In this document: piece after piece, positions 31,130 through 33,883 of the stretch
Layout of the letters: each line of letters opens with the position of its first letter
Position numbering within the stretch: position 1 is the stretch's first letter
Source: an uncultured bacterium
GTDB lineage: Bacteria; Patescibacteriota; Gracilibacteria; UBA4473
Length of the DNA: 33,883 bases
Assembly (NCBI GenBank): GCA_947311285.1
Contig: CAMZKS010000101.1
Location: forward strand, 1-33,883
Direction: 5' to 3'
The notes under the pieces: model-generated
The model's input: only the letters and a program-made list of their open reading frames with translations
The model's database searches: none
What the model was told of the DNA's origin: nothing
Program-made: the position numbers and the translations under genes

Positions 31130-33538
31130 ATGAAAGCCTTCAGGCAGTTATTGTGGTTAGGGTTAGTGGTGCTTTTTGTGCCGCTTTTTCAAAGTAAGGC
31201 TCAAGTAATTGAAACCAACAACTTAACGATAGTTCCAACAAGAGCCGTAGAGCCGCTACAAGTGTTGGTGAAATCGAATGGGGATTCAGGACTTTTTACG
31301 GGAGAAGTTTTGTCACGTAGACCGTTGATAGCTAATAAGTTGGAGTTTACTTTGCTGAATAAGAATCAAGGTATTGTGTGGCAGGATAGTTTAGATTTGT
31401 CAGGTTTAGGGCAGCGCATTATGCCTTTCTACTTTGAGAAGATTGAAGCCTATCAAACTTTGTTTTTAAGTGTTCAGGCTTATGACCAATTTGGGAATAC
31501 GGCTGGAAGCGGGCATAAATACATTAATTTCCCAAAGAAGGTTCCGAGCATATCGATTAATTCGAGTGAAGCTTTTTTGAATGATAAGTCAGAATTGAGT
31601 ATGGATTTGTTGGTGGAGAATGGGAGAGTGCGTCAAAGTTATATACCGCAGGTAAAAATTTATAACGGGTTGAAGCACTTTGGTGATTTAATTAAAACGG
31701 TTGATCAGCCTATAGTAACTTTAGATCCTAAACAACGGCAGCAACTAAGCTTTGTTCTGCCGTTTAATCAATCTCCTGGTGTGTATGAAATCGTTGTGAA
31801 TTTACTTGAGGCGACTTCTAGAAAACCAATATCGGCGTCCTATGCTCAAACTATTTATCGCTCTGGAGATTATTTTAAAATAGTAGATCTGCAAAGCTAT
31901 TATACCGCAGATAATAAATCTAAGGCTCGCTTAGAGCTTACAGGGCTCTCAACAGTGGTGCTCACAGAACCTGTACAAATGAGAGTTCGCCTACAAAACA
32001 AACAAAATATTTATCTTGATAAAATTTATCGCTTATCGCTACAGCCTGGTTATTTTACAAAGTTTGTAGATCTAGATTTACCAGACTATGTAACTGAATT
32101 ACGCGGGAGTGCTGTTTTTTCTTTACGGGGGAAAGAAATTCAAACCGTTGATTTTCACTCTAAACCAATGGAGAGTGTCGTGACGAAAACTCTAACAGTA
32201 GAAGTTTCACCAGAGATAGATCTATCTGATATTCCTTCACTTGTACCAATAAACAAGAAATTCACACTTACTGATAAACAAATTTTTGTAGTGGTTATTG
32301 CTTGTACCACGCTGTTACTTCTAATAATTATATTTGCGTGGGCTCGTTCACGTTGGTTGGCTTGGCTAATTATTTCAATTGGTGGTGCGAGTTCAACACT
32401 AACGACGGTATATGCTTTAACGGTCGGTCGTGATGTGTTTCCGATGGTGCAGTGGTCTAACCCTATTCCGACAGAGAGTATGGTGTTTAATCCGAGAGAT
32501 GAGGATGGTTTTCAATGGATTCCAGTGAAAGGGAGAATCTTCAATTTCTTAACGCAATCAGCATTACTAAAAAAAGATGATTTTAATGAGCTCCGCTTTA
32601 ACCTTGAATCTCCGAGTGGTAGTAGTTATCAATATAAAATAAGTGAATCGCTGTTGAAACCAAACACAGATATATATACAAACTCGCAATCGGGGGATTA
32701 TTATTTTGTGCTTGATTTAGGTGCCCTTGAATCAACTAATCCTGTGGGGTCGGATAAACCAATGGTGTGGGAAGACGGGCAATGGCAACTACAATTAATT
32801 TTTCCGTACCAAAAAAAGAACGAAGAGCCGATCTATTTAGCGACACCGCTTGATGAATTTGGTTTTTTTACGATTGATCAGACCCCACCCTTGTGGCAGT
32901 GGCAATTGAAAAAAACAGACGGCGATATTTTAGCTGAAGCGGACTTTACCAACCAGCCGATTACGGTTTCTATTTCTTGCCAAGACAAAGAGAGTGAATG
33001 TGTAAATCCTTTACAGGAATTTAACGTTGTGGGGAATTTCTGTAGTGATGGGTTAGTGTGTAATACTGAGGCTACAAGAAAGTTTAAAGTATGTGATACA
33101 GCTGGAAATTGCACGACTTTGGATTTAGAGGTTAATGGTTATGATCCGGTACCACCGAAAATTGAAAGCCTGATTTTTGGAAATTCAGAGGCGACAACCG
33201 CAACGGAAGAAACGAAATTGAGTCTTCGTTATTCCGACCCGAGTAAAGTGAAATCAGGAACGCTTAAAACTCCGTTTGATAGTCAACTTTGTGGAGAAAA
33301 AAATCCTTTTTTCCAACTAGATAATCAATCATTTTCTTGTGTAGAACGGCAAAAAACTTGCGTCTTAGTTTCAAAACAAAGTGTTTGGCGTGGCAATTCG
33401 GTAAATGAAAAATGTATTCCATCTTGTCCAGAGGGATATCGTTTTGAACACGGAGGTTGCCAAATAATTTGTGGAGAAAGTGCGTTTAATTCAGGCCGCT
33501 TGTGTTTACCTTTTAATTTGAAAATCGATGAAAAATAA
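31130..33538 (+). CDS. Large envelope protein with two central membrane helices and a Cys-rich end
   Basis: The 802-residue protein starts with a signal peptide (about 1-24, cut after SKA). A beta-rich extracytoplasmic region (about 25-380) follows. Two closely spaced membrane helices (about 384-406 and 409-431) form a hairpin, and a second large domain (about 432-802) follows. Apart from C392 in the first helix, all 14 cysteines lie beyond residue 616, including an Ig-like FKVCDTAGNC segment and a terminal C-x-x-x-C-P-E-G-Y-type module. The spacing suggests extracytoplasmic disulfides. I recognise no family. It follows vanW by 91 bases and its stop overlaps the next gene by 11 bases. Confidence 0.7.
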   Translation: MKAFRQLLWLGLVVLFVPLFQSKAQVIETNNLTIVPTRAVEPLQVLVKSNGDSGLFTGEVLSRRPLIANKLEFTLLNKNQGIVWQDSLDLSGLGQRIMPFYFEKIEAYQTLFLSVQAYDQFGNTAGSGHKYINFPKKVPSISINSSEAFLNDKSELSMDLLVENGRVRQSYIPQVKIYNGLKHFGDLIKTVDQPIVTLDPKQRQQLSFVLPFNQSPGVYEIVVNLLEATSRKPISASYAQTIYRSGDYFKIVDLQSYYTADNKSKARLELTGLSTVVLTEPVQMRVRLQNKQNIYLDKIYRLSLQPGYFTKFVDLDLPDYVTELRGSAVFSLRGKEIQTVDFHSKPMESVVTKTLTVEVSPEIDLSDIPSLVPINKKFTLTDKQIFVVVIACTTLLLLIIIFAWARSRWLAWLIISIGGASSTLTTVYALTVGRDVFPMVQWSNPIPTESMVFNPRDEDGFQWIPVKGRIFNFLTQSALLKKDDFNELRFNLESPSGSSYQYKISESLLKPNTDIYTNSQSGDYYFVLDLGALESTNPVGSDKPMVWEDGQWQLQLIFPYQKKNEEPIYLATPLDEFGFFTIDQTPPLWQWQLKKTDGDILAEADFTNQPITVSISCQDKESECVNPLQEFNVVGNFCSDGLVCNTEATRKFKVCDTAGNCTTLDLEVNGYDPVPPKIESLIFGNSEATTATEETKLSLRYSDPSKVKSGTLKTPFDSQLCGEKNPFFQLDNQSFSCVERQKTCVLVSKQSVWRGNSVNEKCIPSCPEGYRFEHGGCQIICGESAFNSGRLCLPFNLKIDEK

Positions 33539-33883
33539 ATGGATTTTGTTGTTATTGGGACTGCTAATCTTAACTCAGGTAAGTACAGCAAAAGTGCTGC
33601 CAGTGCCGCAATCTGGCATTAATTGGCAAAAATCAACTTTGAGTATTCTTCGGTTTCAGCCGAGTGATCCGAGTCACCGAGACTTCTTTAGTTGTTTTGG
33701 GACGAGCTATGAAAATCTTCCGCTTGAAATGAGCTTAGACGAGATGGGGTTTAATAGTCCGGATAGTGGTCCTTTAACTTTAAATCAGATACTTAGCTCT
33801 CAGGCCTGTTTCCAGCAGTCTGGTTGGTATGAAGTGTTGGTTAAGGTTTTTGATTATGCGGGAAATAAAAGTGATTATGAAAC
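33528..33883 (+). CDS. Secreted protein of unknown function (partial, runs off the window)
   Basis: An ATG at 33528 lies inside the previous gene's last codons and opens a frame that is still open at the end of the window (118 codons visible). The product begins with a signal peptide (MKNKWILLLLGLLILTQVSTA). It continues with a beta-type domain that includes two cysteines (SCFGTSY, SQACFQQSGWYEV) and ends in VKVFDYAGNKSDYE, similar in style to Ig-like repeats in the upstream protein. The 11-base overlap implies translational coupling. Confidence 0.7.
   Translation, partial: MKNKWILLLLGLLILTQVSTAKVLPVPQSGINWQKSTLSILRFQPSDPSHRDFFSCFGTSYENLPLEMSLDEMGFNSPDSGPLTLNQILSSQACFQQSGWYEVLVKVFDYAGNKSDYE

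Noticed and set aside
1..33883. CRISPR arrays or insertion sequences
   Set aside because: No regularly spaced direct repeats, cas genes, transposase frames or long terminal inverted repeats are seen.

Overview
The window (about 42% GC by eye, standard code with TGA as a true stop, densely packed) looks like a Patescibacteria/CPR genome. The evidence is the lean ribosomal clusters (no uL30 between uS5 and uL15, and no secY after uL15), very weak or absent Shine-Dalgarno sites, a tyrosine recombinase next to small metabolic genes, and large secreted proteins of unknown function. I cannot place the phylum within that radiation from sequence alone.

Layout. 1-2341 (+): the end of an spc-type ribosomal cluster (uS8 end, uL6, uL18, uS5, uL15), closed by a terminator. 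2434-5874: a secreted zinc-peptidase candidate, a nucleotidyltransferase and an EamA transporter, a WxcM/FdtA-like sugar isomerase (-), and a monocistronic acidic lipoprotein. 5873-9218: XerC/D-like recombinase (-), class I fructose-bisphosphatase (-), EVE-domain protein (+), a RelE/ParE-like toxin with its partner (-), and a small unknown gene. 9339-13499 (-): an S10-type cluster (uS10, uL3, uL4, uL23, uL2, uS19, uL22, uS3) that converges on the first ribosomal cluster. 13617-15240: a small membrane protein (+) and EF-Tu (-).

15404-25178: guaA (-), and penicillin-binding protein 1A followed by ribD (-). Divergent from these is a + strand run of rpe, a flavodoxin-fold oxidoreductase, ribE (riboflavin synthase), yidD and an M50 site-2 protease. 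GMP synthesis, ribulose-5-phosphate metabolism, two riboflavin enzymes and a probable FMN enzyme therefore lie within 8 kb. 25269-28233 (+): bL25, a decayed gene remnant, a family-2/27-like glycosyltransferase and malic enzyme. 28326-33883 (+): a cell-envelope operon with a C-terminal processing protease, a VanW protein, an 802-residue two-helix membrane protein with a cysteine-rich end, and the start of another secreted protein that runs off the window.

The most interesting signals are these: a palindromic repeat that forms part of the yidD reading frame; the convergent split of the S10-spc superoperon; a recurrent ACC-ATG start context without Shine-Dalgarno sites, together with several apparently leaderless promoters; a long, eukaryote-like GMP synthetase; and the uncharacterised envelope operon at the right end.
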